DNA of 64,000 nucleotides from Shewanella ulleungensis (GTDB lineage Bacteria; Pseudomonadota; Gammaproteobacteria; Enterobacterales; Shewanellaceae). Of the stretch, positions 46,017 to 53,922 are shown piece by piece. Position 1 is the stretch's first letter; every line of letters begins with the position of its first letter. The stretch spans positions 62,001-126,000 of the forward strand of contig NZ_BMQW01000001.1 in assembly GCF_014648315.1 (NCBI RefSeq). Direction: 5' to 3'. The translations under genes were made by a program, and so were the position numbers. The notes beneath the pieces were generated by a model. That model ran no database searches. It was not told where the DNA came from and saw only the letters and a list, made by a program, of their open reading frames with translations.

Positions 46017-46835
46017 ATGTCATCAATAAAAATAACTCAAGCTGTCGGGCTGGGTGGCGCTAACAATTTAAACGATGTAAAAGTAGTACAAACTGGTTTA
46101 AACAAACTACTTAAACTCATTCCCCCTACAAAACCTTTAATTGTTGATGGCCGTTTAGGTTCTAGGCCTGAAAGCGCTAAAACTGTTGCAGCGATAAAGC
46201 TATTTCAAAGTAAAGTACTCAACATGGTACGTCCAGATGGCAAAATTGACGTAAATGGTCGAACTCATAGAAAGATGAATGAAAAACTGTTGAGTGTACC
46301 CGTACTTCCTAATGTAAATACCTCTTTAAAAATTCCTGTAACTAATGCTTTTTGGATGAAAACAGCTGTTAATGAGGTGGGTGAATCCGAAGTTGCAGGT
46401 ACTAAAGCAAACCCTCAAATTTTAGAATATTTTAAAGCTTCTAAGTTTTGGGGAAGTGATGACAGTGGTGGTCAAAATGCCTGGTGTGGCTCTTTTGTTG
46501 CTTGGGTAATGAAACAAAATAATATTGAACCTGTAAAAAATGCTTTTAGAGCCAAATCGTGGATTGATTTTGGTAAACCAATAACTCAACCTGTTTACGG
46601 TGCTATAGGCATCAAATCAAGACAAGGGGGCGGGCATGTTGCTTTTGTAGTAGGGCAAAGCGTTGATGGTCATTATTTATTTATGCTCGGAGGTAATCAA
46701 AGTAATAGTGTGAAAGTTTCTAAGTATAAAAAAGAGGTGTGGGATGCTTTTGTTGTTCCTTCTAACTTTGACTCATCATCTGCCAGTTTACCTGTTTATA
46801 CTCAAAAGTCATCGATTGCAGGAAGTGAAGCATAA
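46017..46835 (+). CDS. probable T6SS peptidoglycan hydrolase effector (TIGR02594-like)
   Basis: A 272-aa protein without a signal peptide. Residues about 10-90 resemble a peptidoglycan-binding type-1 domain (LNDVKVVQTGLNKLL, VDGRLGSRPESAKTVAAIKLFQ). Residues about 110-245 match the TIGR02594-type cysteine peptidase fold, with AWCGSFVAWVM carrying Cys157 and GGGHVAFVVG carrying His207, a typical NlpC/P60-CHAP catalytic pair. Cell-wall binding plus an amidase or endopeptidase, no export signal and the next gene product being secreted together indicate a T6SS effector delivered to the rival periplasm. A ribosome binding site (AAGGA) precedes the ATG. The exact bond cut is unknown. Confidence 0.82.
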   Translation: MSSIKITQAVGLGGANNLNDVKVVQTGLNKLLKLIPPTKPLIVDGRLGSRPESAKTVAAIKLFQSKVLNMVRPDGKIDVNGRTHRKMNEKLLSVPVLPNVNTSLKIPVTNAFWMKTAVNEVGESEVAGTKANPQILEYFKASKFWGSDDSGGQNAWCGSFVAWVMKQNNIEPVKNAFRAKSWIDFGKPITQPVYGAIGIKSRQGGGHVAFVVGQSVDGHYLFMLGGNQSNSVKVSKYKKEVWDAFVVPSNFDSSSASLPVYTQKSSIAGSEA

Positions 46836-47278
46836 TGAAAAATATCATAGTTCTCCTATTCTTGTTAGTAGGTGTTATCCATCCAGCGCTCGCTCAAAAC
46901 GAAGCCTCATCAGAATTAAACGGCTTTATACAAGCTATAAAAAATGTACATTATCTTGCTAAATTAAAAGTCACTAAAGTGGAAGTAACGGTTCAGAATG
47001 ATGGATTAGAAAAGCAGGTCTTTTTTGCTGAAGTCCTCGATACTTATAAAGGTGAATCTCACAAAAACATAAACTATGAAATGCTTGTCGAGGAAGGTGA
47101 AGATGTCATTTTTAATTCTACTCCAGTTTATGTCGCGCTGTGTTTAGATAGTGCAGGGAATTACTACTGGCCGGGTACTGGCTCTGAATTCAAACCTTCA
47201 ACAGTGATCGATGTATGGTTAGCTGAAAATAAAGAAAAGTTGATCGATATTGTTTCTGTAGCAGATTGGTGTAAGTAG
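46835..47278 (+). CDS. candidate periplasmic immunity protein for the peptidoglycan hydrolase
   Basis: A 147-aa protein with a clean Sec signal peptide (MKNIIVLLFLLVGVIHPALA, cut before QNE). The mature part is mostly beta-strand-like (VTKVEVTVQNDGLEKQVFFAEVLDTYKG, VYVALCLDSAGNYYWPGTG), with two Cys residues. The start overlaps the hydrolase stop by one base (TAATG). I do not recognise the family. Location in the periplasm and coupling to a wall hydrolase are what a T6SS amidase immunity protein would need. Confidence 0.72.
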   Translation: MKNIIVLLFLLVGVIHPALAQNEASSELNGFIQAIKNVHYLAKLKVTKVEVTVQNDGLEKQVFFAEVLDTYKGESHKNINYEMLVEEGEDVIFNSTPVYVALCLDSAGNYYWPGTGSEFKPSTVIDVWLAENKEKLIDIVSVADWCK

Positions 47279-47331
47279 TATTATTTCAGAAAATTAGACT
47301 GTCAAGTTTTAATAAAAATCACGGACAAATA

Positions 47332-48105
47332 ATGAATAAAATTAACATGGATGTAAATTACAAAACGATGGCAGGTCATGCTCGCTTAGTTATGCTAGGT
47401 GAGTCTAATCACAACACTGCTGGTTATAAATATGAAGCGATTAAAGCGATCAAACAATTAAAAGCAGCTGGCTTTACCCATTTTGCTATAGAGATGTTAC
47501 CACAATCAATGAAGGAACAAGTGGCATTCTATCAACGTACAGGTAAGGGATTTGAAGTTATTCAGCGTTACTTTAATGATAACTGGGCATGGGGGTATTT
47601 AGTTCCTTATGCTTATGGTGAACTTGTTAAAGCAGCAAGAACTGCTGGTTTGAAAATAGTTGCTTTGGACATGACATTAGAGCAAATGGCAAGTCTTGAT
47701 GCAGCTTGCTCGTCTGACAACGCTGAGGCGGGTATTTGTAAGGATACTCATACTAAACGCAATGATAGCTGGACAAATAATATTGTGAGTATCATAAAAG
47801 AATCAAACCAACATCGTGTGGTGGCTTTCATGCATCGGTGGCATGCTGTTGAAGCTGCATCTTATCAAGAAGGCATTGATACGTTAATCCAAAAGCAAGG
47901 GATACATAATGTTGTCTTTGTAGACTTTATTGGAGGTATGTTGTGCTTAACCGAAAAGGATTGCAGGAAAGGTTCTGCTGAAGATACTCCGCTTAAGCAG
48001 CAGTACTTTTACCGTGAAGGATTTCCTTATAAGTCGGCTATTAAGTCATTTCAGGTTCATATTCCGGAAAAACGGGTCAATTCAAATGGTGAATTGCAAT
48101 GGTAA
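47332..48105 (+). CDS. ChaN/TIKI/erythromycin-esterase-like protein, candidate effector
   Basis: A 257-aa protein with no signal peptide. The N-terminal motif LVMLGESNHN (Gly23-Glu24, His27) followed by GFTHFAIEMLP resembles the GExH and later glutamate strand of the ChaN/TIKI/EreA superfamily. A second conserved-looking block is VVAFMHRWHAVEA near residue 170. Members include haem-binding lipoproteins, metalloproteases and esterases, so the reaction cannot be named. There are four cysteines in the second half. The gene overlaps a secreted-protein gene by 7 bases, matching the neighbouring effector-immunity layout. Alternatively it is a cargo gene unrelated to secretion. Confidence 0.62.
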   Translation: MNKINMDVNYKTMAGHARLVMLGESNHNTAGYKYEAIKAIKQLKAAGFTHFAIEMLPQSMKEQVAFYQRTGKGFEVIQRYFNDNWAWGYLVPYAYGELVKAARTAGLKIVALDMTLEQMASLDAACSSDNAEAGICKDTHTKRNDSWTNNIVSIIKESNQHRVVAFMHRWHAVEAASYQEGIDTLIQKQGIHNVVFVDFIGGMLCLTEKDCRKGSAEDTPLKQQYFYREGFPYKSAIKSFQVHIPEKRVNSNGELQW

Positions 48106-48683
48106 AGATAAGTTTTTTTATATTGTTAACGCTAAACTTAATTTCCAACAATGTGTATGCAAACAGTTTGTGGCATACAATTGATATTAACGATCCAAAC
48201 TTAACAGTCGAACAGGCCGCGCAACAATGTGCGAAAAGTTCAATGTATGCACCATACAGCCTCGAGGAGTGGTGTGAGAAGGCTTATTCTATGGGGAGTT
48301 GGAGATCACTTCTATACATTGGATACTACACAGGTGATGGGACTCGCTATGTCAATGAAGTTAAAAAACATGCACAAGCTGATGATGTTGAAGCTATCAA
48401 AATATTAGCGTGGATTTATAGTAATGGGTCTTTCGTTGAAAGGGATCTTAATAAGTCTATTAATCTATATACCGATTATTTGAGCCACAAGAAAAATAAA
48501 TCACTGACAAAGCATCAATTAGTTACAGTTCAGAAAGCTCTGTATAACATATACAAAGAATTGGAACTTTGGCAGGATGCTTCAAAAAGTTTGCAGTATA
48601 TTATTAATAATGAAAATAATAACATGGAGAAAAAGTTTTTTCGAGACGAGAAAATTTATATTAGCGAGAGATTATCTAAATAA
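48099..48683 (+). CDS. secreted Sel1-like repeat protein, candidate immunity protein
   Basis: A 194-aa protein with a Sec signal peptide (MVKISFFILLTLNLISNNVYA). The mature part is helical, with Sel1/TPR-like character (EWCEKAYSMGSWRSLLYIGYYTGDG, VEAIKILAWIYSNGSFVERDLNKSINLY). Two Cys residues near the N-terminus may form a disulphide. It starts 7 bases before the end of the ChaN/TIKI-like gene. Sel1-repeat proteins serve as immunity proteins in some T6SS pairs, so this is the natural partner; direct evidence is only the overlap and localisation. It is the last gene of the T6SS block. Confidence 0.65.
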   Translation: MVKISFFILLTLNLISNNVYANSLWHTIDINDPNLTVEQAAQQCAKSSMYAPYSLEEWCEKAYSMGSWRSLLYIGYYTGDGTRYVNEVKKHAQADDVEAIKILAWIYSNGSFVERDLNKSINLYTDYLSHKKNKSLTKHQLVTVQKALYNIYKELELWQDASKSLQYIINNENNNMEKKFFRDEKIYISERLSK

Positions 48684-48751
48684 CACCAACCGTCATCATA
48701 TTTCGAAATCAATAAAACAAGTACAAGCTAATTAGATTACCTTTAGATAAC

Positions 48752-48777
48752 AAAAAAGCGCCTTTCGGCGCTTTTTT
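48752..48777. terminator. bidirectional terminator at the end of the T6SS island
   Basis: An 11-bp stem (AAAAAAGCGCC / GGCGCTTTTTT) with loop TTTC. It separates the last rightward accessory gene from leftward gltA and can serve both. A near-identical GCGCC core is used by the terminators at 60101 and 63154. Confidence 0.9.
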
Positions 48778-48796
48778 AGTTTGGTTAATCAAGAGA

Positions 48797-50083
48797 TTAA
48801 CGCTTATCAACGCTCACAAAATCTCGCGCAGACTCGCCAGTGTATAACTGACGTGGACGGCTGATTTTATGGCCTGGTTGATCTAACATTTCTTTCCAAT
48901 GTGAAATCCAACCAACGGTACGAGACAGTGCAAATAACACTGTGAACATATCGTTAGGGATACCAATGGCTTTCATGATGATACCAGAGTAGAAATCAAC
49001 GTTCGGGTATAGCTTCTTAGAGATGAAGTATTCATCTTCAAGTGCAATACGCTCAAGTTCCATTGCTACGTCTAGTAATGGGTCAACCACTTTAAGTTCT
49101 TTAAGGACTTCATGACAGGTTTCACGCATTACTTTAGCGCGTGGGTCAAAGTTCTTATAAACGCGATGGCCAAATCCCATTAGGCGGAATGGATCATTTT
49201 TGTCTTTCGCTTTCGCGATAAACTCAGGAATGCGATCAACACTGCCAATTTCTTCTAACATTTCTAAACATGCTTCGTTAGCACCACCATGAGCGGGCCC
49301 CCATAACGAAGCAATACCAGCTGCGATACATGCAAATGGATTCGCACCTGAAGAACCAGCTAAACGGACAGTAGATGTAGATGCATTTTGCTCATGATCA
49401 GCATGCAATACAAAAATACGTTCCATTGCTTTTTCAACGACTGGATTGACTTTGTACTCTTCACACGGAGTAGCAAACATCATCGACAGGAAGTTACCCG
49501 CATAACTTAAATCGTTACGTGGATAAATAAAAGGTTGTCCCGTTGAGTACTTGTAGCACATCGCTGCGATTGTCGGCATTTTCGACACTAAGCGGTAAGC
49601 TGCAATTTCACGATGCTTTGGATTGTTCACATCAAGAGAATCTTGATAGAAAGCAGATAATGCACCGGTTACACCACATAGCATTGCCATTGGGTGTGCG
49701 TCACGACGGAAGCCTCTAAAGAAGAATGCAATTTGCTCGTGTACCATAGTGTGTTCTTTCACTGTGGCAACAAATTGTTCGTAATCAACTTTCGACGGTA
49801 ATTCGCCGTAAAGGAGCAAGTAGCATAAATCTAAATAGGTCGATTCGGTTGCTAGCTGTTCAATTGGGTATCCACGATGCAACAAGATACCTTTATCACC
49901 ATCGATATAGGTAATTGCTGACTCACAAGATGCAGTAGCTAAAAAGCCTGGATCGAAGGTGAAATAACCTTTTTTCCCAAGTGTGCTAATGTCGATTACA
50001 TCAAAACCTTCAGTACCTTTTTTAATAGGTAGGTCGATTGAATCGTTTCCTGGTAACTCTAATTTGGCTATATTATCAGCCAT
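48797..50083 (-). CDS. gltA: citrate synthase (type II)
   Basis: A 428-aa citrate synthase condensing oxaloacetate and acetyl-CoA. The length and N-terminal extension (residues 1-40, with the beta-rich [18 protein letters not shown]) fit the hexameric, NADH-inhibited enzymes of gammaproteobacteria. Catalytic regions are visible: [26 protein letters not shown] with the active-site His, [17 protein letters not shown], and NVDFYSGI with the catalytic Asp. It is divergent from sdhC across a 410-base gap containing nested inverted repeats. The start [10 protein letters not shown] fits the family and is followed upstream by GGAGAA as ribosome binding site on the coding strand. Confidence 0.97.
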   Translation of the reverse strand: MADNIAKLELPGNDSIDLPIKKGTEGFDVIDISTLGKKGYFTFDPGFLATASCESAITYIDGDKGILLHRGYPIEQLATESTYLDLCYLLLYGELPSKVDYEQFVATVKEHTMVHEQIAFFFRGFRRDAHPMAMLCGVTGALSAFYQDSLDVNNPKHREIAAYRLVSKMPTIAAMCYKYSTGQPFIYPRNDLSYAGNFLSMMFATPCEEYKVNPVVEKAMERIFVLHADHEQNASTSTVRLAGSSGANPFACIAAGIASLWGPAHGGANEACLEMLEEIGSVDRIPEFIAKAKDKNDPFRLMGFGHRVYKNFDPRAKVMRETCHEVLKELKVVDPLLDVAMELERIALEDEYFISKKLYPNVDFYSGIIMKAIGIPNDMFTVLFALSRTVGWISHWKEMLDQPGHKISRPRQLYTGESARDFVSVDKR

Positions 50084-50493
50084 ACCCCGTTCTCCTTACG
50101 TCATTCTTATCTATGAGTGCGGCATGTTAAGCGGACATTACTGTACAGTGAATGTGGATCACAGATCAATTTAAATAAGCGTTTAAATTTGTTAGACCAT
50201 GGTATATGTCCGCTGAAAACCGCTCTGCGCTTGCATTAGAATAAAAAATTAATAAAAAAACTTATTTTGCATAATGTGAGGTTTGTATTTGACAATTCCC
50301 GCGAGTATACTTGCCTGCGTCCCTAAGGGAGACCAACGTCACAGTTTAGCAATGATCGATTTACGTACTAAATAGTGATTTCTCAACTGATTATGATGTG
50401 TGAGAGTAGTTTGTTTTTTGTTTAAGACTGTTATGCCGAATGTCGACATTGTCCATTAAGCAAAAAATAGACACATAACAAAAATAATGCTCA
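50084..50493. other. divergent regulatory region between gltA and sdhC
   Basis: 410 non-coding bases controlling two TCA-cycle units. On the gltA side lies a nested set of dyads between 50130 and 50214. On the other side, TATACT (50306-50311) is a possible -10 for sdh with only a weak -35 (TTGTAT, 17-base spacer). On the opposite strand, TTGTCA (complement of 50289-50294) is a possible gltA -35 with a poor -10. No riboswitch or CRP/ArcA site could be supported by eye. Confidence 0.5.
50130..50214. promoter_or_regulatory. nested inverted repeats in the gltA upstream region
   Basis: The outer arms AGCGGACAT (50130-50138) and ATGTCCGCT (50206-50214) are exact reverse complements. Between them lie the perfect palindrome ACTGTACAGT (50140-50149) and the dyad AATTTAAA/TTTAAATT (50168-50175 and 50182-50189). 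If transcribed leftward, this would fold as a multi-stem leader starting about 47 bases before gltA. Confidence 0.45.
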
Positions 50494-50889
50494 ATGGAGC
50501 TGAGTGAGCAGAACGTGAAAAAGCAAAGACCTGTCCATCTAGACCTGCAAACGATTCGCTTTCCTGCAACAGCGATCGCGTCAATACTACACCGCATTTC
50601 CGGTGTCATCATGCTATTTGCTATTGGTATCCTTCTTTGGTTGTTGAATTCAACTTTAACATCAGCAGACGGTTTCGCTAGCGTACAATCCTTGTTTGAT
50701 AGTTTCGTGATGAAGTTCATCCTCTGGGGAATTTTAACCGCGTTGGGTTATCACTTATTAGGTGGCATTCGTCATTTAATTATGGATACCGGCCGTTGGG
50801 AAGAATTAACGTCGGGTGTCGCATCAGCTAAGGCTACGTTTGCATTAGCAGCGGTCTTATCAATCATAGCGGGGATTTGGGTATGGTAA
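50494..50889 (+). CDS. sdhC: succinate dehydrogenase cytochrome b556 subunit
   Basis: A 131-aa membrane anchor with three hydrophobic helices. The N-terminus NVKKQRPVHLDLQTIRFPATAIASILHRISG matches enterobacterial SdhC closely, including the SILHR quinone-site segment. The haem-ligand region HLLGGIRHLIMDTGRW is present. The ATG at 50494 gives a seven-residue lead before VKKQRP, similar to E. coli; a GTG at 50515 is a second possibility with a weak ribosome binding site. It opens the sdhCDAB genes and overlaps sdhD by 7 bases. Confidence 0.94.
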   Translation: MELSEQNVKKQRPVHLDLQTIRFPATAIASILHRISGVIMLFAIGILLWLLNSTLTSADGFASVQSLFDSFVMKFILWGILTALGYHLLGGIRHLIMDTGRWEELTSGVASAKATFALAAVLSIIAGIWVW

Positions 50890-51230
50890 CAAACGCAGCA
50901 AGTTTTGGACGCAGTGGTGTTCATGACTATATTTTATTACGCGCAAGCGCAGTGATTCTCGCTTGTTATACTATCTTTTTAGTAGGCTTTATCGCGTGTA
51001 GTGCCCCGTTAACCTTCGAGATTTGGAGTGGCTTATTCAGCTCGCTTCCAATGAAAGTGTTTACCCTAATAACGCTGATTGCTTTACTTATCCATGCATG
51101 GATTGGTGTATGGCAAGTGTTGACTGACTATGTCAAGCACACTGCGTTGCGTGGTGTATTACAGTTTACCTTTGTTGTGGTCGCGTTTAGTTATTTAGCG
51201 TCAGGCATTGTAATAGTGTGGGGTGTTTAA
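50883..51230 (+). CDS. sdhD: succinate dehydrogenase hydrophobic membrane anchor subunit
   Basis: A 115-aa subunit with three membrane helices. It contains LIHAWIGVWQVLTDYVKHTALRG, whose His is the second haem b ligand and whose Asp-Tyr pair lines the ubiquinone site in E. coli. The start is the ATG at 50883, inside the end of sdhC; an earlier TTG is not needed. sdhA begins at the base after the stop, so the operon is tightly coupled. Confidence 0.93.
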   Translation: MVTNAASFGRSGVHDYILLRASAVILACYTIFLVGFIACSAPLTFEIWSGLFSSLPMKVFTLITLIALLIHAWIGVWQVLTDYVKHTALRGVLQFTFVVVAFSYLASGIVIVWGV

Positions 51231-52997
51231 GTGAGTATTCCAGTACGCGAATTTGATGCAATCGTGATCGGCGCCGGTGGTGCGGGTATGCGTGCAGCAT
51301 TACAGATTTCTAAAGAAGGTAAAAGCTGTGCGCTTTTATCTAAAGTGTTTCCAACTCGTTCACATACTGTTTCTGCTCAAGGTGGTATCACCGTAGCATT
51401 AGGTAATGCGCACGAAGATCATTGGGAACAGCATATGTACGATACGGTTAAAGGTTCTGATTTTATCGGTGACCAAGAAGCCATTGAGTTTATGTGTCAA
51501 ACCGGACCAGAAGCTATTATCGAACTTGAGCAAATGGGTTTACCTTTCTCTCGTTTTGAAAATGGCACTATTTACCAACGTCCTTTTGGTGGTCAATCAC
51601 GTAACTTCGGTGGTGAGCAAGCTGCTCGTACAGCTGCCGCGGCTGACCGTACAGGCCACGCGTTGCTTCATTGCCTTTACCAGCAAAACGTTAAGCATAA
51701 AACAGATGTTTATTCTGAATGGTATGCTTTAGATCTCGTTAAAAACGAAGATGGCGTTATTGTGGGTTGTACAGCAATTGAAATCGAAACCGGTGAAATT
51801 GTTTACTTCAAAGCTAAAGCAACTATTTTAGCGACTGGTGGTGCAGGGCGTATTTACGCATCAACCACTAACGCTCATATCAATACTGGTGACGGTGTTG
51901 GTATGGCTGCTCGCGCTGGCGTTCAGTTACAAGACATGGAAATGTGGCAGTTCCACCCAACGGGTATAGCTGGCGCGGGTGTTTTGGTTACTGAAGGTTG
52001 TCGTGGTGAAGGTGGATACCTTTTAAACAAAGACGGCGAGCGTTTCATGGAACGTTATGCGCCAAACGCGAAAGACTTAGCATCACGCGACGTGGTAGCA
52101 CGTTCAATGATGACAGAAATTCGTGAAGGTCGTGGTTTAGATGGTCCTTTAGGTCCTCACTGTTTACTTAAACTTGACCATTTAGGTAAAGAGACCTTAG
52201 AAGCACGTCTTCCAGGTGTATGTGAGCTATCACGTACTTTTGCTCATATTGACCCAGCCGATGGTCCAATTCCAGTGTTGCCAACTTGTCATTATATGAT
52301 GGGTGGTTTACCGACTAAGGTGAGTGGTCAGGTTATTCGTAAGAATGACGATGGCACAGAGCAAGACGTGTTAGGTTTATTTGCTGTAGGTGAGATTGCT
52401 TGTGTATCTGTACACGGAGCAAACCGTTTAGGTGGTAACTCACTGCTTGACTTAGTGGTATTTGGTCGTGCTGCTGGCCAGCACTTAGGTAAAGCATTAG
52501 ATGCTACACCTGATCCAAAACTGGCGTCTGACGTAGAAATTAATGCATCACTTGCCCGTCTTAATCGTTGGGAAAGCAACAAAGACGGTGAAGAACCTGC
52601 GGTTATCCGCAAAGATCTTCAATTGTGTATGCAATTAAATTTCTCTGTTTTCCGCAGTGGTGATGCCATGGCTGAAGGTTTAGAACAGCTTCAAGCAATT
52701 CAAAAGCGTCTTGAAAATGCTAAGTTAAGCGATAACTCAAAAGAATTTAATACTCAACGTATTGAATGTTTAGAGTTAGACAACTTAATGGCAACAGCGC
52801 TAGCGACTGCATATGCAGCTAACTTCCGTACTGAAAGCCGCGGCGCGCATTCTCGTGAAGATTATTTAGAACGTGATGATGACAATTGGTTATGCCACAG
52901 CTTGTATGATCCAATCACTCAAGCAATGAGCAAACGTGATGTCAACATGTCACCTAAATTACGTGATGCGTTTCCACCGATAAAACGGACCTACTAA
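51231..52997 (+). CDS. sdhA: succinate dehydrogenase flavoprotein subunit
   Basis: A 588-aa FAD-binding catalytic subunit oxidising succinate to fumarate. The dinucleotide fold [13 protein letters not shown] is at residues ~13-25. [10 protein letters not shown] carries the His for covalent FAD, and QFHPTGI and [20 protein letters not shown] are the substrate and FAD motifs. The active-site Arg region ([10 protein letters not shown]) is near the C-terminus. The start is GTG directly after the sdhD stop, with GGGGTG upstream. The length equals E. coli SdhA. Confidence 0.97.
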   Translation: MSIPVREFDAIVIGAGGAGMRAALQISKEGKSCALLSKVFPTRSHTVSAQGGITVALGNAHEDHWEQHMYDTVKGSDFIGDQEAIEFMCQTGPEAIIELEQMGLPFSRFENGTIYQRPFGGQSRNFGGEQAARTAAAADRTGHALLHCLYQQNVKHKTDVYSEWYALDLVKNEDGVIVGCTAIEIETGEIVYFKAKATILATGGAGRIYASTTNAHINTGDGVGMAARAGVQLQDMEMWQFHPTGIAGAGVLVTEGCRGEGGYLLNKDGERFMERYAPNAKDLASRDVVARSMMTEIREGRGLDGPLGPHCLLKLDHLGKETLEARLPGVCELSRTFAHIDPADGPIPVLPTCHYMMGGLPTKVSGQVIRKNDDGTEQDVLGLFAVGEIACVSVHGANRLGGNSLLDLVVFGRAAGQHLGKALDATPDPKLASDVEINASLARLNRWESNKDGEEPAVIRKDLQLCMQLNFSVFRSGDAMAEGLEQLQAIQKRLENAKLSDNSKEFNTQRIECLELDNLMATALATAYAANFRTESRGAHSREDYLERDDDNWLCHSLYDPITQAMSKRDVNMSPKLRDAFPPIKRTY

Positions 52998-53013
52998 GGC
53001 AGGAGTTGCAAAA

Positions 53014-53721
53014 ATGAAATTAACATTTTCATTGTATCGTTATAATCCTGATGTAGATACCAAGCCTTACATGAAGGATTTCACCTTAGAAGTGCCTGAT
53101 GGCTCTGATATGATGGTGTTAGATGCATTAATTAAGCTGAAAGAACAAGACCCAACGCTTGCGTTTCGTCGTTCATGCCGAGAAGGTGTGTGTGGTTCTG
53201 ACGGTGTAAACATGAATGGTAAAAACGGTTTAGCGTGTATCACGCCATTATCTACCTTTAAGGGGAAGAAAATTGAAATCCGTCCTTTACCAGGCATGCC
53301 GGTAGTTCGTGATTTGGTTGTAGACTTAACTCAATTCTATAAGCAATACGAAAAAATTAAGCCTTATCTGATTAATGATGAAAAGGCGCCTGCTCGTGAA
53401 CATTTACAATCACCTGAAGAGCGTGCTCATTTAGATGGTTTATATGAATGTATCATGTGTGCATGTTGTTCTACTGCTTGTCCATCTTTCTGGTGGAACC
53501 CAGATAAATTTATCGGACCAAGCGGCTTATTACATGCATATCGTTTCTTGATTGACAGCCGCGATACGGCGACTGAAGAGCGTTTATCTGAACTAGATGA
53601 TGCTTACAGTGTGTTCCGTTGTCATGGCATCATGAACTGCGTTGACGTTTGTCCTAAAGGATTAAACCCAACAAAAGCGATTGGTCACATCAAGTCAATG
53701 TTGCTTAAGCGAGCTGTTTAA
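53014..53721 (+). CDS. sdhB: succinate dehydrogenase iron-sulfur subunit
   Basis: A 235-aa electron-transfer subunit with three clusters. 2Fe-2S: CREGVCGSDGVNMNGKNGLAC. 4Fe-4S: CIMCACCSTACP. 3Fe-4S: CHGIMNCVDVCPKGLNP. All ligand cysteines are present. The start MKLTFSLYRYNPDVD has AGGAG upstream. It ends the sdh block, followed by a hairpin terminator and two more dyads before sucA. Confidence 0.97.
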   Translation: MKLTFSLYRYNPDVDTKPYMKDFTLEVPDGSDMMVLDALIKLKEQDPTLAFRRSCREGVCGSDGVNMNGKNGLACITPLSTFKGKKIEIRPLPGMPVVRDLVVDLTQFYKQYEKIKPYLINDEKAPAREHLQSPEERAHLDGLYECIMCACCSTACPSFWWNPDKFIGPSGLLHAYRFLIDSRDTATEERLSELDDAYSVFRCHGIMNCVDVCPKGLNPTKAIGHIKSMLLKRAV

Positions 53722-53764
53722 TGCACGAAGTAGAGCAAAATAATATAGTTTATTAAGCTCGATT

Positions 53765-53797
53765 AAGAGTCATCTTCATAATGGGGATGGCTCTTTT
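53765..53797 (+). terminator. probable terminator after sdhB
   Basis: A 10-bp stem AAGAGTCATC / GATGGCTCTT with one G-U pair and an 11-base loop, followed by TTGTGTG; the four-T tract begins at 53794, within the end of the stem. It is weaker than the other terminators here, so partial readthrough into sucA is plausible. Confidence 0.6.
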
Positions 53798-53821
53798 GTG
53801 TGTTTATGTGAGACCTTCTGC

Positions 53822-53875
53822 AATTATCTTGTTAAGATAATTTCAGACTACGGGTGAATAACCTTGCTTATTCAC
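53822..53875. promoter_or_regulatory. two adjacent dyads upstream of sucA
   Basis: AATTATCTT/AAGATAATT (53822-53830 and 53834-53842, 3-base spacer) is perfect over 9 bp. GTGAATAA/TTATTCAC (53854-53861 and 53868-53875, 6-base spacer) is perfect over 8 bp. Both lie in the 201-base sdhB-sucA gap, 47-101 bases before the sucA start. They may be protein-binding operators or leader hairpins. Confidence 0.4.
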
Positions 53876-53922
53876 TGTTATGTTTATGGCTAGCACGTGT
53901 ATCAAGTTTGAAAGGAATAACA

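Noticed and set aside
50150..50166. CRP site in GTGGATCACAGATC upstream of gltA
   Set aside because: The TGTG and TCACA parts are 2 bases apart instead of 6 to 8, so the spacing does not fit.
50289..50311. TTGACA followed closely by TATACT upstream of sdhC as a sigma70 promoter
   Set aside because: The spacer is only 11 bases, too short for one promoter. TATACT could still work with the weak TTGTAT at 50283.
53854..53922. SucA starting at an ATG 23 codons upstream
   Set aside because: It lies inside a dyad and lacks a ribosome binding site; the ATG at 53923 has AAAGGA and family-typical sequence.
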